From Carallia brachiata (taxonomy: Eukaryota > Streptophyta > Magnoliopsida > Malpighiales > Rhizophoraceae): DNA of 64,000 nucleotides. Position 1 is the stretch's first letter. Each line of letters opens with the position of its first letter. The notes below the pieces were generated by a model. It did not search any database. It saw nothing but the letters and a program-made list of their open reading frames with translations, and had not been told where the DNA came from. The translations under genes were made by a program, and so were the position numbers. Positions 1-12,891 of this stretch are shown here, in pieces. The stretch lies in assembly GCA_021464245.1 (NCBI GenBank), contig JADCRB010000016.1:10100835-10164834 (forward strand). The letters run 5' to 3'.

Positions 1-690
1 GCAAATAAGTATTTTTCTTTCATTTTAATGACTTATTTAACACAATTTAAAGTTAATTTAAGCATAAATGCTTGTAAAAACTTTAATTTCAACGCAAAAC
101 GCATTTCCAACACCTTTGAGGTGATAAATATTCAATTCCCTCTAATAACTGTGCAATTGATCATGATTGCATTTATTAGTTGCATAAGACCTTTTGTTGC
201 ATGAATAAAGATGCTAAATCACTTTATCTTGCAATAAGTGATTCTTCATTTTTTTAATGACTTATTTAACACAATTTAAAGTTAATTTAAGCATAAATGC
301 TTGTAAAAACCTTTAATTTCAATGCAAAACGCATTTCCAACACCTTTGAGGTGATAAATACACAATTCCCTATAATAAGTGTGCAATTGATCATGATTTG
401 CATTTATTAGTTGCATAAGACCTTTTGTGGTGTGAATAAAGAGGCTAAATCACTTTATTTCTTGCAAAAAGTGATTTTTTTTTATTTTAATGGCTTATTT
501 AACACAAATTAAAGTTAATTTAAGCATAAATGCTTAAAAACCTTTAATTTCAATGCAAACGCTTTCCACACCTTTTGAGGTGATAAATAATCATTCAATA
601 CCCTCTAATAGGTGTGCATTGATCACGATTTGCATTTATTAGTGCGTAAGACCTTTTGTGGTGTGAATAAAGAGGCTAAATCACTTATTT
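1..690. repeat. Left edge: about three indel-rich satellite monomers
   Basis: The window opens inside the array, at the GCAAATAAGT that follows the hairpin loop. About three monomers are present. The first has E-like features (TTTCAACGC, AATAACTGTGC, TTGTTGCATG). The third carries TAATAGGTGTGC and GATCACGATTTGC, the latter shared with the monomer just before 3501. Frequent one-base deletions relative to the consensus make type assignment weak. Nothing else is visible. Confidence 0.85.
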
Positions 691-3500
691 CATGCAAATA
701 AGTCATTTTCTTTCATTTTAAGGGCTTATTTAACAAATTTAAAGTCAATTTAAGTATAAATGCTTGAAAAAACCTTTAATTTCAAAGAAAAACGCATTTC
801 CAACACCTTTTGAGTTGTTAAATACATTCAATTCCCCCTAATAAGTGTGCAATTGATCATGATTTGCATTTGTTAGTAGCATAAGACCTTTTGTGGCGTG
901 AATAAAGAGGCTAAATCACTTTATTTCTCGCAAATAAGTGATTTTCTTTCATTTTAATGGCTTATTTCACACAAATTAAAGTTAATTTAAGTATAAATTC
1001 TTGTAAAACCTTTTAATTTCAATGCAAAACGCATTTCCAACACCTTTTGAGGTCTTAAATACATTCAATTCCCTCTAATAAGTGTGCAATTGATCATGAA
1101 TTGCATTTATTAGTTACATAAGACCTTTTGTGGCGTGAATAAAGAGGCTAAATCACTTTATCTCTTGCAAATAAGAGATTTTCTTCTTTTAATGACTTAT
1201 TTAACACTTTAAAGTTAATTTAAGCATAAATGCTTGTCTTTATTTCAATGCAAACGCTTTCCAACACCTTTGGAGGTGATAAATACATTCAATTCCTCTA
1301 ATAAGTGTGCAATTGATCATGATTTGGCATTTATTAGTTGTATAAGACCTTTTGTGGCGTGAATAAAAGTGGCGAAATCACTTTATCTCTTGCAAATAAG
1401 TGATTTTCTTTCATTTTAATGGCTTATTTAACACAAATTAAACTTAATTTAAGTATAAATGCTTGTAAAAACCTTTCATTTCAATGCAAACGCATTTCCA
1501 ACACCTTTGAGGTGATAAATCCATTCAATACCCTCTAATAAGTGTGCAATTGATCATGATTTGCATTTATTAGTTGCATAAGACCTTTTGTGGTGTGAAT
1601 AAAGAGGCTCTAAATAACTTTATTTCTTACAAATAAGTCATTTTCTTTCATTTTAATGGCTTATTTGACACAATTTAAAGTTAATTTAAGCATAAATGCT
1701 TGTAAAAACCTTTATTTCAAAGAAAAAACGCATTTCCAACACCTTTTGAGGTGTTAAATACATTCAATTCCCCTAATAAGTGTGCAATTGATCATGATTT
1801 GCGTTTGTTAGTAGCATAAGACCTTTTGTTGGCGTGAATAAAGATGCTAAATCACTTTATTCTTACAAAGAAGTGATTTTCTTTCATTTTAATCTCTTAT
1901 TTAACACAAATTAAAGTTAATTTAAGCACAAATGCTTGTAAAAACCTTTAATTTCAAAGAAAAACGCATTTCCAACACCCTTTGAGGTGTTAAATTCATT
2001 AAATTCCCCTAATAAGTGTGCAATTGATCATGATTTGCATTTATTGTCGCGTAAGACCTTTTGTGGCGTGATATAATGAGGCTAAATCGCTTTATTTCTT
2101 GCAAATAAGTGATTTTTTTTCATTTTAATGGCTTATTTAATACAAATTAAACTTAATTTAAGTATAATGCTTGTAAAACCTTTCAATTTCAATGTAAAAC
2201 GCATTTCCAACACCTTTTGAGGTGATAATACATTCAATACCCTCTATAGTGTGCAATTGATCATGATTTGCATTTTTTAGTTGCATAAGACCTTTTGTGG
2301 TGTGAATAAATAGGCTAAATCACTTTATTTCTTGCAAAAAAGTCATTTTCTTTCATTTTAATGGCTTATTTAACACAAATTAAAGTTAATTTAAGCATAA
2401 ATGCTTCTAAAAACCTTTAATTTCAATGCAAAACGCATTTCCAACACCTTTTGAGGTGATAAATACATTGAATTCCCTCTAATAAGTGTGCAATTGATCA
2501 TTATTTCCATTTATTAGTTGCATAAGACCTTTTGTTGTGAATAAAGAGGCTAAATCACTTTATCTCTTGCAAATAAGTGATTTTCTTTCATTTTAATGAC
2601 TTATTTAACACAATTTAAAGTTAATTTAAGCATAAATGCTTGTAAAAACTTTTAATTTCAACGCAAAACGCATTCTAACACCTTTTGAGGTGATAAATAC
2701 ATTCAATTCCCTCTAATAACTGTGCAATTGATAATGATTTGCATTTATTAGTTGCATAAGACCTTTGTTGCATGAATAAAGATGCTAAATCACTTTATCT
2801 CTTGCAAATAAGTGATTTTCTATCATTTTAATGACTTATATTAACACAATTTAAAGTTAATTTAAGCATAAATGCTTGTAAAACCTTTAATTTCAAGGCA
2901 AAACGCATTTCCAACACCTTTGGAGGTGATAAATACATTCAATTCCTATAATAAGTGTGCAATTATCATGATTGGCATTTATTAGTTGTAGAAGACCTTT
3001 TGTGGTGTGAATAAAGCGGCTAAATCACTTTATCTCTTGCAAATAAGTGATTTCTTTCATTTAAATGGCTATTAACACAAATTAAAGTTAATTTGAGCAT
3101 AAATGCTTGTAAAACCCTTTAATTTCAATGCAAAACGCATTTCCAACATTTTTGATGTTAAAATACATTCAATTCCCTCTAATAAGTGTGCAATTGATCA
3201 TGATTTGCATTTATTAGTTGCATAAGACCTTTTGTGGCGTGAATAAAGAGGCTAAATCACTTTATTTCTTGCAAATAAGTGATTTTCTTTCATTTGAATG
3301 GCTATTTAACACAAATTAAAGTTAATTTAAGTATAAATGCTTCTAAAAACCTTTAATTTCAATGCAAAACGCATTTCCAACACCTTTTGAGGTGATAAAT
3401 ACATTCAATACCCTCTAATAAGTGTGCAATTGATCACGATTTGCATTTATTAGTTGCATAAGACCTTTTGTGGTGTGAATAAAGAGGCTAAACTTTATTT
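691..3500. repeat. 12-monomer block A''-X-F-G-A-B-C-D-E-F-H-I
   Basis: The block starts at the monomer with CATGCAAATAAGTC, AAGGGCTTATT, AAGTCAATTTAAG and TTTGAGTTGTTAAATAC (type A''). X follows (ATTTCACACAAATT, TATAAATTCTTG), then F-like and G monomers. A at about 1626 has TTTCAAAGAAA and GCGTTTGTTAGTAG. B has TTAATCTCTTATT and AAGCACAAATGC. C has TTTAATACAAATT and TATAATGC. D has CTTCTAAAAACC and CATTATTTCC near 2499. E, F, H and I follow. The order A-B-C-D-E-F is the one used by the HOR units further right. The next A'' starts at 3501, giving a 2810-bp unit of 12 monomers. The first ten monomers recur at 5838-8180. Confidence 0.75.
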
Positions 3501-3733
3501 CATGCAATAAGTCATTTTTTTCATTTTAAGGGCTTATTTAACACAATTTAAAGTCAATTTAAGCATAAATGCTTGAAAAAACCTTTAATTTCAAGAAAAA
3601 CGCATTTAAAACACCTTTTGAGTTGTTAAATACATTCAATTCCCCCTAATAAGTGTGCAATTGATCATGATTTGCATTTATTAGTTGCATAAGACCTTTT
3701 GTTGCGTGAACAAAGAGGCTAAATCACTTTATC

Positions 3734-4435
3734 TCTTGCAAATAAGTGATTTTCTATCATTTTAATGACTTATTTAACATAATTTAAAGTTAATTTAAGC
3801 ATTAATGCTTGTAAAAACCTTTAATTTCAATGCAAAACGCATTTCCAACACCTTTTGAGGTGATAAATACATTCAATTCCCTATAATAAGTGTGCAATTG
3901 ATCAAGATTGGCATTTATTAGTTGTATAAGACCTTTTGTGGTGTGAATAAAGCGGCTAAATCACTTTATCTCTTGCAAATAAGTGATTTTCTTTCATTTT
4001 AATGGCTTATTTAACACAAATTAAACTTAATTTAAGTATAAATGCTTGTAAAAACTTTTCATTTCAATGCAAAACGCATTTCCAACACCTTTTGAGATAA
4101 ATACTTCAATACCCTCTAATAAGTGTGCAATTGATCATGATTTGCATTTATTAGTTGCATAAGACCTTTTGTGGTGTGAATAAAGAGGCTAAATCACTTT
4201 ATTTCTTTCAAATAAGTGATTTTCTTTCATTTGAATAGCTATTTAACACAAATTAAAGTTAATTTAAGCATAAATGCTTGTAAAACCTTTAATTTAAATG
4301 CAAAACGAATTTCCAACACCTTTTGAGGTGATAAATACATTCAATACCCTCTAATAAGTGTGCAATTGATCGTTTTGCATTTATTAGTGCATACACCTTT
4401 TGTGGTGTGAATAAAAAAGCTAAATCACTTTATCT
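3734..4435. repeat. 3-monomer unit, copy 1 of a local tandem duplication
   Basis: Three monomers of 702 bp. The first is F/L-like (CCCTATAATAAG, ATTGGCATTTATTAGTTG, AAGCGGC). The second is G-like (TTAAACTTAATTTAAG, TTTCATTTCAATGC). The third is M, marked by the hairpin-loop variant CTTTCAAATAAGTG at 4205 and by AATTTAAATGCAAAACG. The same three types in the same order follow directly at 4436. Confidence 0.75.
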
Positions 4436-5143
4436 CTTGCAAATAAGTGATTTTCTTTCATTTAATGACTTATTTAACACAATTTAAAGTTAATTTAAGC
4501 ATAAATGCTTGTAAAAACCTTTAATTTCAATGCAAAACGCATTTCCAACACCTTTTGAGGTGATAAATACATTCAATTCCCTATAATAAGTGTGCAATTG
4601 ATCATGATTGGCATTTATTAGTTGTATAAGACCTTTTGTGGTGTGAATAAAGCGGCTAAATCACTTTATCTCTTGCAAATAAGTGATTTTCTTTCATTTT
4701 AACGGCTTATTTAACACAAATTAAACTTAATTTAAGTATAAATGCTTGTAAAAACCTTTCATTTCAATGCAAAACGCCTTTCCAACACCTTTTGAGGTGA
4801 TAAATACATTCAATACCCTCTAATAAGTGTGCAATTGATCATGATTTGCATTTATTAGTTGCATAAGATCTTTTGTGGTGTGAATAAAGAGGCTAAATCA
4901 CTTTATTTCTTTCAAATAAGTGATTTTCTTTCATTTGAATGGCTATTTAACACAAATTAAAGTTAATTTAAGCATAAACGCTTGTAAAAACCTTTAATTT
5001 AAATGCAAAACGAATTTCCAACACCTTTTGAGGTGATAAATACATTCAATACCCTCTAATAGGTGTGCAATTGATCGTAATTTGCATTTATTAGTTGCAT
5101 AACACCTTTTGTGGTGTGAATAAAAAAGCTAAATCACTTTATC
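4436..5143. repeat. 3-monomer unit, copy 2 of the local tandem duplication
   Basis: This 708-bp unit repeats the F/L-G-M order of 3734-4435. The CTTTC loop variant recurs at 4909, 704 bp after its first occurrence. The M monomer again carries AATTTAAATGCAAAACG, CCTCTAATAGGTG-type bases and the run AATAAAAAAGC. Sharing of several private bases supports a recent duplication by unequal exchange at three-monomer register. Confidence 0.75.
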
Positions 5144-5377
5144 TCTTGCAAATAAGTGATTTTCTTTCATTTTAATGGCTTATTTAACACAATTTAAAGT
5201 TAATTTAAGCATAAATGCTTGTAAAAACCTTTAATTTCAATGTAAAACGCATTTCCAACACCTTTGGAGGTGATAAATACATTCAATTCCCTATAATAAG
5301 TGTGCAATTGATCATGATTGCATTTATTAGTTGCATAGACCTTTTGTGGTATGAATAAAGGACTAAATCATTCATTT
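5144..5377. repeat. Single F-like satellite monomer
   Basis: An ordinary monomer with CCTTTGGAGGTG and CCCTATAATAAG (F/L features), ending in GGTATGAATAAAGGACTAAATC just before the diverged Z monomer. No other feature is visible. Confidence 0.7.
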
Positions 5378-5605
5378 CATGCAAATAAGTGATTTTCTTT
5401 CATTTTGATGGCTTATTTAATCCAAATTGGACTTAAATAAAGTATAAATGCTTACAAAAACCATTAATTCAATGCAAAACGCATTTCCCACATTTTGGGG
5501 TTAAATACATTCAATTCCCTCTAATAAGTGTGCAATTGATCATGATTGGCATTTATTAGTTGTAAGTCCTTTGTGTGTGAATAAAGAGGCTAAATCACTT
5601 TATCT
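5378..5605. repeat. Diverged satellite monomer, type Z (left copy)
   Basis: About 228 bp in register with the array but clearly diverged in its first half. It has TTTGATGGCTTATTTAATCC, AATTGGACTTAAATAAAG and CTTACAAAAACCATTAATTC, where the usual monomer has ACACAAATTAAAGTTAATTTAAG and CTTGTAAAAACC. The dyad usually written AACACCTTTTGAGGTG is shortened to a CACATTTTGGGG form. The second half is normal. The same substitutions recur only at 63503-63739, so Z is a distinct old variant and not a noisy read. Confidence 0.75.
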
Positions 5606-5837
5606 CTTGCAAATAAGTGATTTTCTTTCATTTTTTGCTATTTAACACAAATTAACTTAATTTAAGTATAAATGCTTGTAAAAACCTTTAATTTCAATGC
5701 AAAACGCATTTCCAACACCTTTGAGGTGATAAATACATTCAATACCCTCTAATAAGTGTGCAATTGATCATGATTTGCATTTATTAGTTGCATAAGACCT
5801 TTTGTGTGTGAATAACGAGGCTAAAATTACTTTATTT

Positions 5838-6775
5838 CATGCATAAAGTCATTTCTTTCATTTTAAGGGCTTATTTAACACAATTTAAAGTCAATTTAAG
5901 TATAAATGCTTAAAAAACCTTTAATTTCAAAGAAAAACGCATTTCCAACCTTTTGTGTTAAATACATTCAATTCCCCTAATAAGTGTGCAATTGATCATG
6001 ATTTTGCATTTGTTAGTAGCATAAGACCTTTTGTGGCGAATAAAGAGGTTAAATCACTTTATTTCTTGCAAATAAGTGATTTTCTTTTTCTTTCAATTTA
6101 TGCTTATTTCACACAAATTAAAGTTAATTTAAGTATAAATTCTTGTAAAAAACCTTTAATTTCAATGCAAAACGCATTTCCAACACCTTTGAGGTGATAA
6201 AAACATTCAATTCCCTCTAATAACTGTGCAATTGATAAGATTTGCATTTATTAGTTGCATAAGACCTTTTGTTGCATGAATAAAGAGGCTAAATCACTTT
6301 ATCTCTTGCAAATAAGTGATTTTCTATCATTTTAATGACTTATTTAACACAATTTAAAGTTAATTTAAGCATAAATGCTTGTAAAACCTTTATTTCAATG
6401 CAAACGCATTTCCAAACCTTTGGAGGTGATAAATATATTTAATTCCCTAAATAAAGTGTGCAATTGATCATGATTGGCATTTATTAGTTGTATAAGACCT
6501 TTGTGGTGTGAATAAAGCGGCTAAATCACATTATCTCTTGCAAATAAGTGATTTTCTTTCATTTTAATGGCTTATTTAACACAAATTAAACTTAATTTAA
6601 GTATAAATGCTTGTAAAACCTTTCATTTCAATGGAAAACGCCTTTCCAACACCTTTTGAAGTGATAAATACATATCATCCATACCTCTAATAAGTGTGTC
6701 AATTGATCATGATTTGCATTTATTAGTTGCATAAGACCTTTGTGGTGTGAATAAAGAGGCTAAATCACTTTATTT
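5838..6775. repeat. Four monomers A''-X-L-G, second copy of the block at 691-1625
   Basis: A'' starts at CATGC (5838) with TTTTAAGGGC, AAGTCAATTTAAG and TTTGTTAGTAG. X at about 6065 has ATTTCACACAAATT and TATAAATTCTTG. An L monomer (CCTTTGGAGG, ATATATTTAATTCCC) and a G monomer (TTTCATTTCAATGG, GAAGTGATAAATAC) follow, and then the A that opens the HOR. The four-monomer order and the A''/X private bases match 691-1625. The continuation into A-B-C-D-E-F matches 1626-3036. Confidence 0.75.
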
Positions 6776-8424
6776 CTTACAAATAAGTCATTTTCTTTTT
6801 TTTAATGGCTTATTTAACACAACTTAAAGTTAATTTAAGCATAATGCTTGTAAAAACCTTTAATTTCAAAGAAAAACGCATTTCCAACACCTTTGAGGTG
6901 TTAAATACATTCAATTCCCCCTAATAAGTGTGCAATTGATCATGATTTGCGTTTGTTAGTAGCATAAAGACCTTTTGTGGCGTGAATAAAGATGCTAAAT
7001 CACTTTATTTCTTACAAATAAGTGATTTTCTTTCATTTTAATCTCTTATTTAACACAAATTAAAGTTAATTTAAGCACAAATGCTTGTAAAACCTTTAAT
7101 TTTCAAGAAAAACGCATTTCCAACACCCTTTGAGGTGTTAAATTCATTAAATTCCCCTAATAAGTGTGCAATTGATCATGATTTGCATTTATTGTCGTGT
7201 AAGACCTTTTGTGGCGTGAATAATGAGGATAAATCGCTTTATTTCTTGCAAATAATGATTTTCTTTCATTTTAATGGCTTATTTAATACAAATTAAACTT
7301 AATTTAAGTATAAATGCTTGTAAAAACCTTCAATTTCAATGTAAAACGCATTTCCAACACCTTTTGAGGTGATAAATACATTCAATACCCTCTAATAAGT
7401 GTGCAATTGATCATGATTTGCATTTATTAGTTGCATAAGACCTTTTGTGGTGAATAAAGAGGCTAAATCACTTTATTTCTTGCAAAAAAAGTCATTTTCT
7501 TTCATTTAATGGCTTATTTAAGACAAATTAAAGTTAATTTAAGCATAAATGCTTCTAAAAACCTTTAATTTCAATGCAAAACGCATTTCCAACACCTTTT
7601 GAGGTGATAAATACATTGAATTCCCTAATAAGTGTGCAATTGATCATTATTTCCATTTATTAGTTGCATAAGACCTTTTGTGGTGTGAATAAAGAGGCTA
7701 AATCACTTTATCTCTTGCAAATAAGTAATTTTCTTTCATTTTAATGACTTATTTAACACAATTTAAAGTTAATTTAAGCATAAATGCTTGTAAAAACTTT
7801 TAATTTCAACGCAAAACGCATTTCTAACACCTTTTGAGGTGATAAATATATTCAATTCCCTCTAATAACTGTGCAATTGATAATGATTTGCATTTATTAG
7901 TTGCATAAGACCTTTTGTTGCATGAATAAAGATGCTAAATCACTTTATCTCTTGCAAATAAGTGATTTTCTATCATTTTAATGACTTATTTAACACAATT
8001 TAAAGTTAATTTAAGCATAAATGCTTGTAAAAACCTTTAATTTCAATGCAAAACGCATTTCCAACACCTTTGGAGGTGATAAATACATTCAATTCCCTAT
8101 AATAAGTGTGCAATTGATCATGATTGGCATTTGTTAGTTGTATAAGACCTTTTGTGGTGTGAATAAAGTGGCTAAATCATTTTATCTCTTGCAAATAAGT
8201 GATTTTCTTTCATTTTAATGGCTTATTTAACACAAATTAAACTTAATTTAAGTATAAATGCTTGTAAAAACCTTTCATTTCAATGCAAAACGCCTTTCCA
8301 ACACCTTTTGAAGTGATAAATACATTTAATACCCTCTAATAAGTGTGCAATTGATCATGATTTGCATTTATTAGTTGCATAAGACCTTTTGTGGTGTGAA
8401 TAAAGAGGCTAAATCACTTTATTT
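6776..8424. repeat. HOR 7-mer unit, subtype 7a, copy 1 (A-B-C-D-E-F-G)
   Basis: Seven monomers in 1649 bp. A opens with CTTACAAATAAGTC, a long T run and CACAACTTAAAG. B has TTAATCTCTTATT, CACAAATGC and the B-specific change before TAAGACC. C has TTTAATACAAATTAAAC and CCTTCAATTTC. D has the CAAAAAAAGTC loop region, TTTAAGACAAATT and CATTATTTCC. E has AAGTAATTTTC, TTTCAACGC and AATAACTGTGC. F has TTTGGAGGTG, GGCATTTGTTAG and AAAGTGGC. G has CTTTCATTTC, CGCCTTTCC and GAAGTG. The 7a subtype is shown by AGGTGATAAATAC in C and AATGAGGATAAATCGC in B. Confidence 0.88.
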
Positions 8425-11250
8425 CTTACAAATAAGTCATTTTCTTTTTTTTTAATGGCTTATTTAACACAACTTAAAGTTAATTTAAGCATAAATGCTT
8501 GTAAAAACCTTTAATTTCAAAGAAAAACGCATTTCCAACACCTTTTGAGGTGTTAAATACATTCAATTCCCCCTAATAAGTGTGCAATTGATCATGATTG
8601 CGTTTGTTAGTAGCATAAGACCTTTTTGGCGTGATAAAGATGCTAAATCACTTTATTTCTTACAAATAAGTGATTTTCTTTCATTTTAATCTCTTATTTA
8701 ACACAAATTAAAGTTAATTTAAGCACAAATGCTTGTAAAAACCTTTAATTTCAAAGAAAAACGCATTTCCAACACCCTTTGAGGTGTTAAATTCATTAAA
8801 TTCCCCCTAATAAGTGTGCAATTGATCATGATTTGCATTTATTAGTCGGGTAAGACCTTTTGTGGCGTGAATAATGAGGCTAAATCGCTTTATTTCTTGC
8901 AAATAAGTGATTTTCTTTCATTTTAATGGCTTATTTAATACAAATTAAACTTAATTTAAGTATAAATGCTTGTAAAAACCTTCAATTTCAATGTAAAACG
9001 CATTTCCAACACCTTTTGAGGTCATAAATACATTCAATACCCTCTAATAAGTGTGCAATTGATCATGATTTGCGTTTATTAGTTGCATAAGACCTTTTGT
9101 GGTGTGAATAAAGAGGCTAAATCACTTTATTTCTTGCAAAAAAGTCATTTTCTTTCATTTTAATGGCTTATTTAACACAAATTAAAGTTAATTTAAGCAT
9201 AAATGCTTCTAAAAACCTTTATTTTCAATGCAAAACGCATTTCCAACACCTTTTGAGGTGATAAATACATTGAATTCCCTCTAATAAGTGTGCAATTGAT
9301 CATTATTTCCATTTATTAGTTGCATAAGACCTTTTGTGGTGTGAATAAAGAGGCTAAATCACTTTATCTCTTGCAAATAAGTGATTTTCTTTCATTTTAA
9401 TGACTTATTTAACACAATTTAAAGTTAATTTAAGCATAAATGCTTGTAAAAACTTTTAATTTCAACGCAAAACGCATTTCTAACACCTTTTGAGGTGATA
9501 AATACATTCAATTCCCTCTAATAACTGTGCAATTGATAATGATTTGCATTTATTAGTTGCATAAGACCTTTTGTTGCATGAATAAAGATGCTAAATCACT
9601 TTATCTCTTGCAAATAAGTGATTTTCTATCATTTTAATGACTTATTTAACACAATTTAAAGTTAATTTAAGCATAAATGCTTGTAAAAACCTTTAATTTC
9701 AATGCAAAATGCATTTCCAACACCTTTGGAGGTGATAAATACATTCAATTCCCTATAATAAGTGTGCAATTTATCATGATTGGCATTTATTAGTTGTAGA
9801 AGACCTTTTGTGGTGTGAATAAAGCGGCTAAATCACATTATCTCTTGCAAATAAGTGATTTTCTTTCATTTAAATGGCTATTTAACACAAATTAAAGTTA
9901 ATTTGAGCATAAATTCTTGTAAAACCCTTTAATTTCAATGCAAAACGCATTTCCAACACTTTTTGAGGTCTTAAATACATTCAATTCCCTCTAATAAGTG
10001 TGCAATTGATCATGATTTGCATTTATTAGTTGCATAAGACCTTTTGTGGCGTGAATAAAGAGGCTAAATCACTTTATTTCTTGCAAATAAGTGATTTTCT
10101 TTCATTTGAATGGCTATTTAACACAAATTAAAGTTAATTTAAGCATAAATGCTTCTAAAAACCTTTAATTTCAATGCAAAACGCATTTCCAACACCTTTT
10201 GAGGTGATAAATACATTGAATTCCCTCTAATAAGTGTGCAATTGATCATTATTTGCATTTATTAGTTGCATAAGACCTTTTGTGGTGTGAATAAAGAGGC
10301 TAAATCACTTTATCTGTTGCAAATAAGTGATTTTCTTTCATTTTAATGGCTTATTTAACACAATTTAAAGTTAATTTAAGCATAAATGCTTGTAAAAACT
10401 TTTAATTTCAATGCAAAACGAATTTCTAACACCTTTTGAGGTGATAAATACATTCAATTCCCTCTAATAACTGTGCAATTGATATGATTTGCATTTATTA
10501 GTTGCATAAGACCTTTTGTTGCATGAATAAAGGGCTAAATCACTTTATCTCTTGCAAATAAGTGATTTTCTATCATTTTAATGACTTATTTAACACAATT
10601 TAAAGTTAATTTAAGCATAAATGCTTGTAAAAAACCTTTAATTTCAATGCAAAACGCATTTCCAACACCTTTGAGGTGATAAATATTCAATTCCCTCTAA
10701 TAACTGTGCAATTGATAATGATTTGCATTTATTAGTTGCATAAGACCTTTTGTTGCATGAATAAAGAGGCTAAATCACTTTATCTCTTGCAAATAAGTGA
10801 TTTTCTATCATTTAATGACTTATTTAACACAATTTAAAGTTAATTTAAGCATAAATGCTTGTAAAAACCTTTAATTTCAATGCAAAACGCATTTCCAAAA
10901 CCTTTGGAGGTGATAAATATATTTAATTCCCTATAATAAGTGTGCAATTGATCATGATTGGCATTTATTAGTTGTATAAGACCTTTTGTGGTGTGAAAGC
11001 CTAAATCCATTTCTCTTGCAAATAAGTGATTTTCTTTCATTTTAATGGCTTATTTAACACAAATTAAACTTAATTTAAGTATAAATGCTTGTAAAAACCT
11101 TTCATTCAATGGAAAACGCCTTTCCAACACCTTTTGAAGTGATAAATACATTCAATACCCTCTAATAAGTGTGCAATTGATCATGATTTACATTTATTAG
11201 TTGCATAAGACCTTTTGTGGTGTGAATAAAGAGGCTAAATCACTTTATTT
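8425..11250. repeat. HOR 12-mer unit, copy 1 (A-B-C-D-E-F-H-I-J-K-L-G)
   Basis: Twelve monomers in 2826 bp. The first six and the last are the 7-mer types. Between F and G are five extra monomers. H has CATTTAAATGGC, TTTGAGCATAAATTC and TTTTTGAGGTCTTAAATAC. I has CATTTGAATGGC, CTTCTAAAAACC and CATTATTTGC. J has CGAATTTCTAACACC. K is the TCTATCATTTT monomer with TTGTTGCATG. L has CCAAAACCTTTGGAGG and ATATATTTAATTCCC. In the 12-mer, C carries GAGGTCATAAATAC and GCGTTTATTAG. F carries CAATTTATCATGATTGG and TTGTAGAAGACC, unlike 7-mer F. Confidence 0.88.
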
Positions 11251-12891
11251 CTTACAAATAAGTCATTTTCTTTTTTTTTAATGGCTTATTTAACACAACT
11301 TAAAGTTAATTTAAGCATAAATGCTTGTAAAAACCTTTAATTTCAAAGAAAAACGCATTTCCAACACCTTTTGAGGTGTTAAATACATTCAATTCCCCCT
11401 AATAAGTGTGCAATTGATCATGATTTGCGTTTGTTAGTAGCATAAGACCTTTTGTGGCGTGAATAAAGATGCTAAATCACTTTATTTCTTACAAATAAGT
11501 GATTTTCTTTCATTTTAATCTCTTATTTAACACAAATTAAAGTTAATTTAAGCACAAATGCTTGTCAAAACCTTTAATTTCAAAGAAAACGCATTTCCAA
11601 CACCCTTTGAGGTGTTAAATTCATTAAATTCCCCCTAATAAGTGTGCAATTGATCATGATTTGCATTTATTTGTCGGTAAGACCTTTTGTGGCGTGAATA
11701 AGGAGAGAAAATCGCTTTATTTCTTGCAAATAAGTGATTTTCTTTCTTTTTAATGGCTTTTAATACAAATTAAACTTAATTTAAGTAAAATGCTTGTAAA
11801 AACCTTCAATTTCAATGTAAAACGCATTTCCAACACCTTTTGAGGTGATAAATACATTCAATACCCTCTAATAAGTGTGCAATTGATCATGATTTGCATT
11901 TATTAGTTGCATAAGACCTTTTGTGGTGTGAATAAAGAGGCTAAATCACTTTATTTCTTGCAAAAAAGTCATTTTCTTTCATTTTAATGGCTTATTTAAG
12001 ACAAATTAAAGTTAATTTAAGCATAAATGCTTCTAAAAACCTTTAATTTCAATGCAAAACGCATTTCCAACACCTTTTGAGGTGATAAATACATTGAATT
12101 CCCTCTAATAAGTGTGCAATTGATCATTATTTCCATTTATTAGTTGCATAAGACCTTTTGTGGTGTGAATAAAGAGGCTAAATCACTTTATCTCTTGCAA
12201 ATAAGTAATTTCTTTCATTTTAATGACTTATTTACCACAATTTAAAGTTAATTTAAGCATAAATGCTTGTAAAAACTTTTAATTTCAACGCAAAACGCAT
12301 TTCTAACACCTTTGAGGTGATAAATAATTCAATTCCCTCTAATAACTGTGCAATTGATAATGATTTGCATTTATTAGTTGCATAAGACCTTTTGTTGCAT
12401 GAATAAAGATGCTAAATCACTTTACTCTTGCAAATAATGATTTTCTATCATTTTAATGACTTATTTAACACAATTTAAAGTTAATTTAAGCATAAATGCT
12501 TGTAAAAACCTTTAATTTCAATGCAAAACGCATTTCCAACACCTTTGGAGGTGATAATACATCAATTCCCTATAATAAGTGTGCAATTGATCATGATTGG
12601 ATTTGTTAGTTGTATAAGACCTTTTGTGGTGTGAATAAAGTGGCTAAATCATTTTATCTCTTGCAAATAAGTGATTTTCTTTCATTTTAATGGCTTATTT
12701 AACACAAATTAAACTTAATTTAAGTATAAATGCTTGTAAAACCTTTCATTTCAATGCAAAACGCCTTTCCAACACCTTTGAAGTGATAAATACATTAATA
12801 CCCTCTAATAAGTGTGCAATTGATCATGATTTGCATTTATTAGTTGCATAAGACCTTTTGTGGTGGAATAAAGAGGCTAAATCACTTTATT
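11251..12891. repeat. HOR 7-mer unit, subtype 7a, copy 2
   Basis: A-B-C-D-E-F-G in 1641 bp. B has CTTGTCAAAACC, diagnostic of the 7-mer that directly follows a 12-mer. C has GAGGTGATAAATAC, D has TTTAAGACAAATT and E has AAGTAATTTC. Several one-base deletions are present in F and G. Confidence 0.86.

Noticed and set aside
5955..6197. Open reading frame of 80 codons, the longest in the window
   Set aside because: It is a translation of one satellite monomer. Its peptide pattern reappears in other monomers (e.g. 7081-7296), it exists only where indels remove stops, and there is no start context or coding bias.
8426..8460. T run in A monomers (CTTTTTTTTTTAATGG) as a terminator or poly(A) remnant
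   Set aside because: It derives from TTTCATTTTAATGG by loss of the CA and is fixed at HOR position A. Its length varies with indel noise.
8836..8850. Possible CENP-B box in B monomers (TTAGTCGGG)
   Set aside because: The CGGG half and the A three bases before it are present, but the required TTCG half is absent (CATT instead). Only B monomers of the 12-mer and 7b units have it, and 7a units lose the GGG.
10840..11040. Minus-strand ORFs of 60-73 codons here and at 16428-16649, 23503-23685 and 30084-30281
   Set aside because: These are the same reverse-strand frame of the satellite, opened by chance indels in different monomers. They are shadows of the repeat and not genes.
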